The notes: a model not told the origin generated them from the letters alone. Counted from the first letter of the stretch, positions 52,357-60,962 are shown. The stretch: DNA of 64,000 nt from an uncultured Alphaproteobacteria bacterium (GCA_944391445.1 CALXTL010000003.1:1-64000); one strand, 5' to 3'. Translations and numbers: made by a program.

Positions 52357-53178
52357 ATGCAAAACTTTACCTATCATAGTCATAACAATTCCCAAGGGAT
52401 TTTTGATGGTCGCAGCTCCGCCGAAGAAATGATTGCCAAAGCCGAAGAACTTGGTTTTGAAGCTATCGGTGTCAGCAACCATCTTTGTGTACATCCTTCT
52501 ATGCCAAATGGCGCCAGCAAAATGTTTTTTAATGACCCGCGCCAAGCCGTCGAGGTATACAAAAAAGTTTATGCTGAGCTGGATGAAGTTGCAGCGCGAC
52601 ATAAAATTAAAGTATTAAAAGGTTTTGAGGTTGATTTTTTTCCTTCAATTGCATGGCGAAAATGGTTTGAAGAAATTATCCGTTGCCTGGATTATGATTA
52701 TTTGATTGGAGCGTCGCATTTTATTTGCAACGCTGATGAATCATATATGTGCAATATCTATCATCTGGAGCGTTTGCCGGAGCAGATAACACCGGAAGAT
52801 AAAAACGAGTTGCTGTGCGGTTATTGGAAAAACGTGACGGGTGCCGCCGCCAGCGGGTATTTTGATTTTATAGCGCATTTGGATTATTGCACACAATTTG
52901 GTTTATGCACTGATCCAAAATGGCAGGAAACCAAACAAAAGCTGATTGACACAATAAGCCGCCGTAAACAAGCCTTTGAGATCAATACCGGCGGCATAGA
53001 AAGAATCGGCCGCCCCTACCCGGACTGGTGGATTTGCCAAGAACTAATAAAAAACAACGTCCCTGTTGTCATTAGCTGCGACTCTCATCATACTTCACAA
53101 ATAGGTCGTCATTTTGCCGAAGCAGAAGATTTTTTGCACTGCTGCAAGTGCAAACATCGTTTTAAAATCATGAAATAG
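52357..53178 (+). CDS. PHP-domain phosphatase (histidinol-phosphatase-like)
   Basis: A 273-residue PHP-fold metallophosphatase. Metal ligands are in YHSHNN, then IGVSNHLCVHP, GASHFI, AHLDYC and a final CDSHH. This layout matches the HisK-type histidinol phosphatase, but no other his gene is in the window. It may serve another phosphoester. Its start follows a 21-residue ORF by 1 nt. Probably co-transcribed with the HD gene. Confidence 0.75.
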   Translation: MQNFTYHSHNNSQGIFDGRSSAEEMIAKAEELGFEAIGVSNHLCVHPSMPNGASKMFFNDPRQAVEVYKKVYAELDEVAARHKIKVLKGFEVDFFPSIAWRKWFEEIIRCLDYDYLIGASHFICNADESYMCNIYHLERLPEQITPEDKNELLCGYWKNVTGAAASGYFDFIAHLDYCTQFGLCTDPKWQETKQKLIDTISRRKQAFEINTGGIERIGRPYPDWWICQELIKNNVPVVISCDSHHTSQIGRHFAEAEDFLHCCKCKHRFKIMK

Positions 53179-53308
53179 TTAATAAATAGAGTCAATAAAC
53201 GCTGGTTAACTGGTTGATTTAAAAGTTTATTTAAAAGATGCAAATTAATGTGTTCATAACTCGTTTTTTTGTGTTTTAAAAATTTTTCAAAAAATATAAA
53301 AATAAATT

Positions 53309-53932
53309 ATGAAAAATTTTATGGAAAAATATAATGTTTCACGTGAAACATTTGAGAAGTTAAGTGAATACCATTCACTTCTGGAAGAATGGCAAAAGAA
53401 GCTGAATTTGGTTAGCAAGAACTCGTTTGAGGATGCTTGGAATCGCCATTTTGCCGATTCCGCTCAGCTCTTTAAGTTTTTGCCGGAACAGGCGCAAACT
53501 TTGCTTGATTTTGGCTCTGGGGCTGGGTTTCCGGGGATGGTTATCGCTATCATGGCTCAGGAAAAAACACCGTATTTAAAAGTGACCTTGGTCGAATCGA
53601 TAAAAAAGAAAACACTGTATTTAAACGAGGTGGCGCAGCGGCTGTCTGTTCAGGTGACAATCATTAATGATAGAATCGAAAATTTGCCGCCGCAGAAAGT
53701 AGATGTTATCACCTCACGAGCCATGGCTCCTTTGGAAAAATTGCTCGATTACGCAACACCTTTTTGCAAAAAAGAATCGGTCTGCATTTTTCCCAAAGGC
53801 AAAAAATACGCGGAGGAACTCGCCGTAGCTCACCGCCGGCAAAAGTTCAAATGTCGGATAGAAGCTTCGGAAACGGACGCTGAAAGCCGTATTTTAATTG
53901 TTTCAAACATTCAACAGAAAAGAAGGAGATAA
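53309..53932 (+). CDS. rsmG: 16S rRNA (guanine-N7) methyltransferase RsmG (GidB)
   Basis: A 207-residue methyltransferase that modifies G527 of 16S rRNA. The motif I is LLDFGSGAGFPGMVIAI and the later ITSRAMAPL is conserved. The parS site at 53335-53350 falls in its VSRET codons. An alternative start is the ATG at 53321. No ribosome site is clear. parA follows after 2 nt. Confidence 0.95.
   Translation: MKNFMEKYNVSRETFEKLSEYHSLLEEWQKKLNLVSKNSFEDAWNRHFADSAQLFKFLPEQAQTLLDFGSGAGFPGMVIAIMAQEKTPYLKVTLVESIKKKTLYLNEVAQRLSVQVTIINDRIENLPPQKVDVITSRAMAPLEKLLDYATPFCKKESVCIFPKGKKYAEELAVAHRRQKFKCRIEASETDAESRILIVSNIQQKRRR
53335..53350. promoter_or_regulatory. parS site in rsmG
   Basis: A second perfect TGTTTCACGTGAAACA, read as Val-Ser-Arg-Glu-Thr near the start of RsmG. 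It lies 0.6 kb before parA. Confidence 0.95.
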
Positions 53933-53934
53933 AA

Positions 53935-54714
53935 ATGCCCAGGATTTTGGCAATTGCAAACCGGAAAGGCGGGGTTGGCAAAACCACAACCACCGTCAAC
54001 GTGGCAACAGCCATGGCGGCAACCGGCAAAAAAGTTTTGGTTGTTGATCTCGACCCACAGGGGAATGCGTCAACCTCAATGGGCATTGATAAAAAGGGAT
54101 CTATGCCGTCGACATATGACGTGTTAATTGGCAACGCCAAACTATCTCAGGCCGTTGTCTGGACAGAAATTCCTAACTTCTCGTTGATTCCGTCTTCACC
54201 GGATTTGGCCGGCGCAGAAATTGAGCTTGTCGATGTTGAAAATCGCGAGTTTCGATTAAAAGAGGCTTTGCATAAAGAAGCGGTTAATTATGATTATATT
54301 CTGATAGATTGTCCGCCGTCATTGAGTTTGGTTACCATCAACGCGTTGGTTGCTGCAGACGCTGTCATTGTTCCGCTTCAGTGTGAATTTTTGGCTCTTG
54401 AAGGTGTTACGGATCTAATTCGCAACATCAATCAGATTAAAAAAAGATTTAATCCGGGGTTGGCGTTGCATGGTGTTGTTCTGACCATGTATGATAAAAG
54501 AAACAATCTTTCGCAAATGGTGGAAGAAGATGTTCGCAGCTTTTTTGGCAAAAAAGTTTACAACACGGTTATTCCCAGAAATGTGCGTATTTCTGAAGCG
54601 CCCTCGCACGGAAAGCCGGTTTTGCTGTACGATTTTAAATGTCCGGGATCACAGGCCTACATCAGCCTGACCGGTGAAGTCTTAAAAAGAGAAAAGGAAT
54701 TAATCGCATGTTAG
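53935..54714 (+). CDS. parA: Chromosome-partition ATPase ParA
   Basis: A 259-residue ParA/Soj. The deviant Walker A is KGGVGKTTTTVN and the Walker B is LIDCPPSLSL. It drives origin segregation together with ParB and parS. AGAAGGAGA is the ribosome site. It overlaps parB by 7 nt. Confidence 0.97.
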   Translation: MPRILAIANRKGGVGKTTTTVNVATAMAATGKKVLVVDLDPQGNASTSMGIDKKGSMPSTYDVLIGNAKLSQAVVWTEIPNFSLIPSSPDLAGAEIELVDVENREFRLKEALHKEAVNYDYILIDCPPSLSLVTINALVAADAVIVPLQCEFLALEGVTDLIRNINQIKKRFNPGLALHGVVLTMYDKRNNLSQMVEEDVRSFFGKKVYNTVIPRNVRISEAPSHGKPVLLYDFKCPGSQAYISLTGEVLKREKELIAC

Positions 54715-55724
54715 ATGATGACTTGGATGAACTGCTCAAAGACACACCCGCACAGGCGCATGCCGAAGACCATCATAAAAGAAAAAGTCTCGGTCGCGGA
54801 CTTGAGGCACTGCTCGGCGGCGATGACCCGGAAATCAATCTTGACACCGTTGAAAATAAAAATGTCGATTCTGTCAGCATCAACACAATAATACCGGGAA
54901 AATATCAGCCCCGCACGGAGTTTGACCGGGAAGCATTGCAGGCGCTTGCTGATTCTGTCAAAGAAAAAGGTATATTACAACCGTTGTTGGTTCGCCGGAA
55001 AAATGATAAATACGAACTCATTGCCGGCGAGCGCCGCTGGCGTGCTGCAAAAATGGCGGGATTAAATGATGTCCCGGTTATTGTCAAAGAGCTATCCGAT
55101 CAAGAAGTTCTTGAGGCGGCTTTGGTCGAAAATATTTTGCGAGAAAATCTCTCTGCCGTTGAAGAAGCCGAAGGCTACAAACGATTGATCGACGAGTTTT
55201 CGCATACGCAGGAGGCTTTGTCGCAAATTGTTGGCAAATCGCGCAGCCACATTGCCAACATGCTCCGGTTGCTAACCCTGCCGGAATCTGTGCAAAATCT
55301 GATTAAAGAAGACAAACTTTCTGCCGGACATGCCCGTGCGTTGGTCGGTCTGGATAATGCCGAAACTTTAGCAGAGGAAATTGTCAAAAAAGGTTTAAGC
55401 GTGCGTGAAGCCGAAGAGCTTGCCGCAAAACAAAAAGAAAAAACAGAAACGCCGGCAAAACCCAAAAATTCTGTTGAAAAAAACGACGATATCCGCGACA
55501 TTGAGCGTGAATTGGTCAAAACCTTGGGACTGCGCATCAAAATTACGCCCAACAAACAAGGCGGAGGAAAGGTTGTATTGCAGTACGCTTCCGTTGCAGA
55601 ACTTGACATGATTGTAGAAACCCTTGAGCAAAAGCGTCAGGCGCGTGGAGAAGAAAAAAACACTGTATTTAAAGCTGCTGATGCAGAAGCAAACGATAAG
55701 TTTTCAATTAAAATTATAGATTAA
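54708..55724 (+). CDS. parB: Chromosome-partition protein ParB
   Basis: A 338-residue ParB CTPase. It has the N-terminal RKSLGRGLEALLGG, the CTP-binding GERRWRAA region (about residues 102-109) and the helix-turn-helix with VGKSRSHIANMLRLL. It binds parS and spreads. The C-terminal leucine-zipper part follows a linker of Lys/Glu residues. The motif copy at 55661 is near its end. Confidence 0.97.
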   Translation: MLDDDLDELLKDTPAQAHAEDHHKRKSLGRGLEALLGGDDPEINLDTVENKNVDSVSINTIIPGKYQPRTEFDREALQALADSVKEKGILQPLLVRRKNDKYELIAGERRWRAAKMAGLNDVPVIVKELSDQEVLEAALVENILRENLSAVEEAEGYKRLIDEFSHTQEALSQIVGKSRSHIANMLRLLTLPESVQNLIKEDKLSAGHARALVGLDNAETLAEEIVKKGLSVREAEELAAKQKEKTETPAKPKNSVEKNDDIRDIERELVKTLGLRIKITPNKQGGGKVVLQYASVAELDMIVETLEQKRQARGEEKNTVFKAADAEANDKFSIKIID

Positions 55725-55734
55725 GGAAAAAAAC

Positions 55735-55974
55735 ATGACTATTCTTGAAAAAATGCTTGAAAATTGCGCCAAAGCAGGATACACGGCAACTAAAAATGTA
55801 GAAAAAATTGCCAATGCCAAAAAAATGATGTTTGGCGAAGCCGAATGGCAGAGATGTCCGTGCGACGGCAATAATCCGGCACGCTATTGCATCTCGGAAA
55901 CCTGCCGTCAAGACATTGAACGTGACGGCGAATGTCATTGCCATTGCTACCGCAAAAAAGCTGCCGGAGAATAA
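55735..55974 (+). CDS. Small FTR-like iron-sulfur/thiol protein
   Basis: A 79-residue protein. The cysteine pattern CPCDG, then CISETC, then CHCHC near the end recalls the catalytic chain of ferredoxin-thioredoxin reductase (CPC, CPC, CHC), though the middle pair is C-x4-C and the protein is short. It starts 10 nt after parB with AAGGAA as ribosome site. It could be a redox protein with a [4Fe-4S] cluster; substrate unknown. Confidence 0.5.
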   Translation: MTILEKMLENCAKAGYTATKNVEKIANAKKMMFGEAEWQRCPCDGNNPARYCISETCRQDIERDGECHCHCYRKKAAGE

Positions 55975-55983
55975 AACGGAATT

Positions 55984-56015
55984 AAAGACTTCCTCAAAAG
56001 GAAGTCTTTTTTTTA
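55984..56015 (+). terminator. Terminator after the parAB unit
   Basis: AAAGACTTCCT pairs with AGGAAGTCTTT over a 4-nt loop, followed by a T run. Confidence 0.92.
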
Positions 56016-56097
56016 CCTAAAATTTACTAAAAATGATTATGTTATAAATCAGAAAAGACGGATTTTGTGCAAAACGTAAACAAAAGAGGGCATATCA

Positions 56098-57045
56098 ATG
56101 TTTTTCTTGAAAAAATTTTTGTTAGGGTTGGGTGCATTGCTGCTGATTCTGATTGGCGGTGCCGGAACTCAGAGTGAAAGCATGCTGCTGCAAGGCAGCG
56201 GATTCTTAGGGCTGATTATTGGCCTTGTCGTCCTCTATATTTTTGCCAAAATGGCTTGGCGCGCAATGGGTTGCTTGCCCTCCTTGCTGTTGATTTTGAT
56301 TATTGTGGTTTTCATCTTGTATGCCATAGGGGCATTCAGCGGCGGCATTCGGAATGTCGGCTCAAATTTGCGTGATTTTTTAGGGCAGGGACAATCTTCG
56401 TCATATAACATGATTGCGGCGCCGTCTCAGGGAAATGTTGTTCTCGCCGGTAGCGAGAAAGCAGAAATATCAATTGGTGAAAATTTCTCCAGTCCGGGCG
56501 GGGCGGTTTATCCATCCGGGCCGCAAGGGCAAAAACAGGGTTTCAACCCGCAGAATTATCCGGCAATTTATTCCTCTGCCAAAGTTGTCAGTGCCGATAC
56601 GTTGCTAATCGGCGGGCGGTATCTGCGCCTTTTTGGGATAGATGCGCCCGAAAACAATCAAACCTGTGCTGACCGAACCGGGCGATCTTATGCTTGCGGA
56701 AGACAAGCGGCTTCTTGGCTTAAAGGCTGGATCGCCGATAATGAACTGGAATGCCGGATTCTCCAGCAAGACCAAAACGGCAATATGATCGGCATCTGTT
56801 CGTTAGGAGCATATGACTTGGGAGCGGCATTGGTAAATGCTGGCTGGGCTGTTGTCTACAACGAGCATTCTGATATTTACGCTCCATATCAGAAGCAGGC
56901 TCAGCAAAATATCCGGGGTTTATGGCAGGGAGAATTTTACATGCCCTGGGATTGGCGGAAGATTCAAGCGCGCAAACCAAAAATCAAAGTGATTAACAAA
57001 CCGAAAAGTCGTAAAAGAACTTTTCTGAATCCGATGGGTGATTAA
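56098..57045 (+). CDS. Membrane-anchored SNase/thermonuclease-fold protein
   Basis: A 315-residue protein. Hydrophobic segments at about 7-20, 35-55 and 58-80 anchor it in the membrane, and a linker leads to a nuclease-fold domain (about 160-295). The SNase start AKVVSADTLLIGG and LRLFGIDAPENNQTC are kept, including an Arg. The second catalytic Arg of SNase (in a DRNGR-type loop) is replaced: the loop reads DQNGNMIGIC. Catalysis is doubtful. It starts a short unit with tsaE. Confidence 0.7.
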   Translation: MFFLKKFLLGLGALLLILIGGAGTQSESMLLQGSGFLGLIIGLVVLYIFAKMAWRAMGCLPSLLLILIIVVFILYAIGAFSGGIRNVGSNLRDFLGQGQSSSYNMIAAPSQGNVVLAGSEKAEISIGENFSSPGGAVYPSGPQGQKQGFNPQNYPAIYSSAKVVSADTLLIGGRYLRLFGIDAPENNQTCADRTGRSYACGRQAASWLKGWIADNELECRILQQDQNGNMIGICSLGAYDLGAALVNAGWAVVYNEHSDIYAPYQKQAQQNIRGLWQGEFYMPWDWRKIQARKPKIKVINKPKSRKRTFLNPMGD

Positions 57046-57048
57046 GAA

Positions 57049-57495
57049 ATGCGAAAATTTCTCTTGTCAACGGAAGCCGATACAAAAGCCTTTGGGCAAA
57101 GACTTGCGCAATGGGCGCGCAAAGGAGATGTCTTTGCATTGTCAGGCACGCTGGGGATGGGAAAAAGCGTGTTGGCACGAGCGTTTATTAAAGAGTTAAC
57201 CGGCGCAAAAGAAGTGCCAAGTCCCACTTTTACTTTGGTTCAAAGCTATAATGCGCCGCAATTCAAGATCTACCATTTTGATCTTTACCGCCTCAAATCA
57301 GCTGAAGAGATTTTTGAAATTGGGGTTGAGGAAGCGCTTTACGATGGAGTTTCTTTAATCGAGTGGCCTGAAAAAATGGGCTCTTATTTACCGCGGAATG
57401 TTTTTCATGTCCGTTTTTCCGCACAAAAAGACGGCCGCTTGCTGACGATTGAAACATCGTCTTCTGAGGGAAAGCAAAGGCTTGAAGACTTATAG
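57049..57495 (+). CDS. tsaE: tRNA t6A synthesis ATPase TsaE
   Basis: A 148-residue P-loop ATPase that helps TsaB/TsaD make threonylcarbamoyladenosine at A37 of tRNA. Walker A is GTLGMGKSVLARAF, followed by the conserved VPSPTFTLVQSY and FDLYRL. It starts 3 nt after the previous gene. Confidence 0.93.
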   Translation: MRKFLLSTEADTKAFGQRLAQWARKGDVFALSGTLGMGKSVLARAFIKELTGAKEVPSPTFTLVQSYNAPQFKIYHFDLYRLKSAEEIFEIGVEEALYDGVSLIEWPEKMGSYLPRNVFHVRFSAQKDGRLLTIETSSSEGKQRLEDL

Positions 57496-57504
57496 GAGGA
57501 ATTT

Positions 57505-57924
57505 TTGAGCGCGAATATTCATGCATCATGTGTCTGTTTTAAAAATAAAGGAATTTTGATTCTTGGAGATTCCGGACAGGGAAAGTCGGATCTGAGCCTG
57601 CGTTTGATCATGGAACGCGGTGCCGAATTAGTGGCAGATGATCGTGTTGATCTTAAAAATGAATCAGGCAGCATTGTTGCCTCTGCGCCGGCATCTTTGG
57701 CCGGCCTTTTAGAAGTGAGAGGGCTTGGGCTTGTCAAATTACCTTTTAAAAAGGAGGCAAAAATACAACTTATTGTGAAATTAGTGAGTAATTACAAGGA
57801 TGTAGATAGGCTGCCGGATCCTGTTTTTTATGAATTGGAAGGAGCCAGAATAAATCAGATTAGCCTTTATCCGTTTGAGCCTTCGGCTGTACTCAAAGTC
57901 GTAGCAGCATTGACTTTGCTGTGA
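57505..57924 (+). CDS. hprK: HPr kinase/phosphorylase, short form
   Basis: A 139-residue protein with Walker A GDSGQGKSDLSLRLI (about residue 20), ADDRV as the metal site and EVRGLGLVKLP as the HprK signature. Alphaproteobacterial HprK lacks the long N-terminal domain of the firmicute form, so this is the normal length. It phosphorylates HPr on Ser. The start is a TTG at 57505 with AGGAGGAA upstream. Confidence 0.88.
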   Translation: MSANIHASCVCFKNKGILILGDSGQGKSDLSLRLIMERGAELVADDRVDLKNESGSIVASAPASLAGLLEVRGLGLVKLPFKKEAKIQLIVKLVSNYKDVDRLPDPVFYELEGARINQISLYPFEPSAVLKVVAALTLL

Positions 57925-57959
57925 GAATTTGCGCTATAAAAGTTGATTAATTTTATCTG

Positions 57960-57979
57960 CCGGCCTAAAATAAGGCCGG
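57960..57979 (+). terminator. Possible terminator after hprK
   Basis: CCGGCCT pairs with AGGCCGG over a 6-nt loop. The T run is weak. Confidence 0.4.
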
Positions 57980-58008
57980 TTACATTTCCAAAAAAGAGAG
58001 AAAAGACA

Positions 58009-58800
58009 ATGATAAGCACCTCTATAATAAATTTTCTGCGCAATCAGGGGCGTCCGCTGGTAAAGTTTTTTTCCAGTTTGGGCGAGTTTTCGCTGTTTGT
58101 TGCGCAATCGGTATACAACAGTCTGACCCCGCCTTTTTACGGCCGCAATCTGCTGCGCCAGATAATTGACATGGGCTTTTATTCTCTGCCGGTTGTCGGG
58201 CTGACAACCATTTTTGCCGGTATGGTTATTGCGCTGCAGAGTTATTCGGGCTTTATGCGTTATGGTGCTGAGGGCGCTGTTGCCGAAGTGGTGTTGATTT
58301 CCGTCACGCGCGAGCTTGCGCCTGTATTGTCGGCTCTTATGGTTGCCGGGCGTATAGGTGCGGCCATGGCTGCTGAAATCGGAACCATGCGGGTGACCGA
58401 GCAGATTGATGCGTTGACGACCCTTTCGACCAATCCTTTCAAATATCTGGTAGCACCGCGGGTATGGGCTGGTTTAATTGTTATGCCTCTTTTGGTAATG
58501 CTGGGCGACATTATCGGCATTTTTGGCGGCTACGTTGTCGGTGTTTACAAACTTGGTTTTAACCCGGCCAACTATGTTAATTCAACTTTGCAAAATCTGC
58601 AAACTATAGATATCACCACCGGTTTGGCCAAAGCCTTTGTCTTCGGTTTCATTATCTCAATTATGGGGTGTTATAATGGCTATAAATCCAAAGGCGGAGC
58701 TCAGGGTGTCGGCGCGGCAACAACCAATGCGGTTGTTTCGGCGTCAATTCTGATTTTGATTTTCAATTACATCATTACCGAACTTTTCTTTTCAAAATAA
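58009..58800 (+). CDS. mlaE: MlaE-family ABC permease
   Basis: A 263-residue inner-membrane permease of the MlaE/YrbE type. It has FFKFFSSLGEF-like N-terminal helix, then LTTIFAGMVIALQSY, RELAPVLSALMVAGRIGAAMAAEIGTM (in part) and GDIIGIFGGYVVG. It moves phospholipids between the two membranes. The ATG at 58009 has GAGAGAAAAG upstream; a 22-residue longer start is rejected. mlaF follows. mlaD is not adjacent. Confidence 0.9.
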   Translation: MISTSIINFLRNQGRPLVKFFSSLGEFSLFVAQSVYNSLTPPFYGRNLLRQIIDMGFYSLPVVGLTTIFAGMVIALQSYSGFMRYGAEGAVAEVVLISVTRELAPVLSALMVAGRIGAAMAAEIGTMRVTEQIDALTTLSTNPFKYLVAPRVWAGLIVMPLLVMLGDIIGIFGGYVVGVYKLGFNPANYVNSTLQNLQTIDITTGLAKAFVFGFIISIMGCYNGYKSKGGAQGVGAATTNAVVSASILILIFNYIITELFFSK

Positions 58801-58821
58801 GCGTCGGCGGAGACAAAAGAC

Positions 58822-59586
58822 ATGAACGAAGCAAAGATCGAAATTAAAAATCTGCATAAAGCATTTGGCCGAAAAATTGTTTTGGACGGTATTGATCTTA
58901 ACATCAATAAAGGGGAATCTTTGGTTGTCATCGGCGGCTCCGGCACAGGCAAATCTGTTTTGATTAAATGTATTCAGGGACTACTGGTACCGGATGAAGG
59001 TTCAATTTTGGTTGATGGCGAAGAGGTTGTCGGTATTGACGAAAAAGAAAAGGAGCGCCTTCATTCCAAAATGGGTATGCTGTTCCAAGGGGGCGCATTG
59101 TTTGACAGTTTAAGCGTTTGGGAAAATGTTGCCTTTGATCTTTTGGAAAACCGGGGTATGAACAAAAAAGACGCCAAAAGCGAAGCTGTCCGCGTACTGC
59201 GCTCGGTCGGTTTGGCGCCGGACGTGGCAGATCTTTCGCCTTCGGAGTTATCCGGCGGCATGCAAAAACGCGTTGGTCTGGCCCGGGCGATTGCCTCAAG
59301 GCCGGAAATAATCTTTTTTGATGAACCGACAACCGGTCTTGATCCGATTATGGCCGATGTCATCAATGATTTGATTATTGAATCGGTAAAAGGACTGGGT
59401 GCTTCGGCGCTGACCATCACGCATGACATGGCATCAGCTCGCAAAATAGCGGATCGCATCGCCATGCTTTACAAAGGTAAAATCATCTGGCAAGGCACGG
59501 TCAAGGAAATGGACAAGACGGATAACCCTTATGTCTGCCAGTTCATCAAAGGCAGCGCACAAGGGCCGATAAAAGTGGAGGTTTAG
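58822..59586 (+). CDS. mlaF: MlaF-family ABC ATPase
   Basis: A 254-residue ABC ATPase. Walker A is GGSGTGKSVLIK, the signature is LSGGMQKRVG and Walker B is IIFFDEPTTGLDPI. It powers the MlaE permease. GGAGACAAAAGAC precedes the ATG. It ends 2 nt before radA. Confidence 0.93.
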   Translation: MNEAKIEIKNLHKAFGRKIVLDGIDLNINKGESLVVIGGSGTGKSVLIKCIQGLLVPDEGSILVDGEEVVGIDEKEKERLHSKMGMLFQGGALFDSLSVWENVAFDLLENRGMNKKDAKSEAVRVLRSVGLAPDVADLSPSELSGGMQKRVGLARAIASRPEIIFFDEPTTGLDPIMADVINDLIIESVKGLGASALTITHDMASARKIADRIAMLYKGKIIWQGTVKEMDKTDNPYVCQFIKGSAQGPIKVEV

Positions 59587-59588
59587 CT

Positions 59589-60962
59589 TTGGCAAAAAAA
59601 GATGCCAGACAATACGTCTGCCGGAGTTGCGGTGCGGTTTATCCTAAATGGCAGGGCAAATGCGACGCTTGCGATGAATGGAATACCATTGAAGAAGAAA
59701 TCATTGGCGGCGGCGGCTTTTCAAATTTTAATCCGCGGCGCTCCAAAGGACATATCATAGATTTTGTGCCGCTTAGCGGTGCTCAGGAACAACTAAGCCG
59801 TTTATCCACCGGCATCCGCGAGCTGGACCGAGTTTCCGGTGGTGGTTTGGTTCCCGGGTCGGTCATTTTGGTCGGCGGCGATCCCGGCATTGGCAAATCA
59901 ACACTGCTTTTGCAGGCCTGCGCCAAAATTGCCGATCATCCCGACAAGCCGGAAGTTTACTATATTTCGGGTGAGGAGGCAATTGATCAGGTGCGTATTC
60001 GGGCCAAACGCTTAGGTCTGGAAAAATCTCCGGTCAGCCTGGCCAGCAGCACCGATATCAAAGATATTCTGGCAACATTAGAAAAATCGGCCGCTGCGGT
60101 GGTGATTATCGATTCCATTCAAACTATGTATTTGGACGAGGTTGAATCAACGCCGGGCAGCGTTGGTCAGGTGCGAGCCTGCAGTTATGAACTTATAAAG
60201 CTTGCCAAACGCAAAGGGTTTGTTTTGTTTCTGGTTGGACATGTCACCAAACAAGGGGAATTAGCCGGTCCTCGGGTTTTGGAACATATGGTTGATACCG
60301 TTCTCTACTTTGAAGGCGAGCGCGGACATCATTTTCGCATTTTGCGCGCAGTCAAGAATCGTTATGGCGCCACAGATGAAATCGGTGTTTTTGAAATGCA
60401 GGATCAGGGACTGGTTGAGATTGAAAACCCGTCGGCATTGTTTCTGGCCGAACGCCAGGGGAATATATCCGGATCTTGTGTATTTGCCGGAATTGAGGGC
60501 TCCAGACCGGTTTTGGTTGAAATTCAGGCATTGGTCAGTCCCACCAGCTATGCCAGCCCGAAACGTGCTGTTGTCGGTTGGGATTCTAACCGTCTGGCCA
60601 TGGTTTTGGCTGTTCTTGAAGCGCGTTGCGGCATGAACCTGAGTTCGCAGGATGTTTATCTCAATATTGCCGGCGGTTTGCGTATTTCAGAGCCGGCTGC
60701 TGATTTGGCTGTGGCCATGGCGGTCATTTCCTCGCTCAGAGGCAAAGCGTTGCCGGCGGATATGGTTATTTTCGGGGAAATCGGTCTTTCCGGAGAAATC
60801 AGGGGAGTCAGTCAGCCAAATTTGCGGTTGAAAGAGGCGGGAAAACTTGGTTTTTCAAGTGCCATTATTCCGCCGACCCACAGTAAAGAAAAGAAAATAA
60901 AAACCGATATCCAGATACATGAAATCGGCAACGTTCAACGGATTATTAACTGGTTTGACTAG
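59589..60962 (+). CDS. radA: DNA repair protein RadA (Sms)
   Basis: A 457-residue RecA-like helicase. An N-terminal zinc finger (YVCRSCGAVYPKWQGKCDACDEW), Walker A GGDPGIGKSTLLLQ (about residue 93), the RadA motif KNRYG and a C-terminal Lon-like domain are all present. It promotes branch migration in recombination. The start is a TTG at 59589 with GGAGG upstream. Confidence 0.96.
   Translation: MAKKDARQYVCRSCGAVYPKWQGKCDACDEWNTIEEEIIGGGGFSNFNPRRSKGHIIDFVPLSGAQEQLSRLSTGIRELDRVSGGGLVPGSVILVGGDPGIGKSTLLLQACAKIADHPDKPEVYYISGEEAIDQVRIRAKRLGLEKSPVSLASSTDIKDILATLEKSAAAVVIIDSIQTMYLDEVESTPGSVGQVRACSYELIKLAKRKGFVLFLVGHVTKQGELAGPRVLEHMVDTVLYFEGERGHHFRILRAVKNRYGATDEIGVFEMQDQGLVEIENPSALFLAERQGNISGSCVFAGIEGSRPVLVEIQALVSPTSYASPKRAVVGWDSNRLAMVLAVLEARCGMNLSSQDVYLNIAGGLRISEPAADLAVAMAVISSLRGKALPADMVIFGEIGLSGEIRGVSQPNLRLKEAGKLGFSSAIIPPTHSKEKKIKTDIQIHEIGNVQRIINWFD

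Larger units (their letters stand above)
48941..55673 (+). repeat. Six oriented copies of CA(C/G)(T/C)GTATTTAAA
   Basis: Copies at 48941-48953 (mnmE), 50317-50329 and 51155-51167 (mnmG), 53568-53580 and 53613-53625 (rsmG) and 55661-55673 (parB). All are on the plus strand, and most follow an A-rich run. Three are read as Asn/Ser-Thr/Val-Phe-type codons and three in a different frame (Tyr-Leu), so selection seems to act on DNA. I found no other copy by eye. Confidence 0.55.

Noticed and set aside
57505-57924. HprK as a truncated gene
   Set aside because: The short form with only the kinase domain is normal in alphaproteobacteria.
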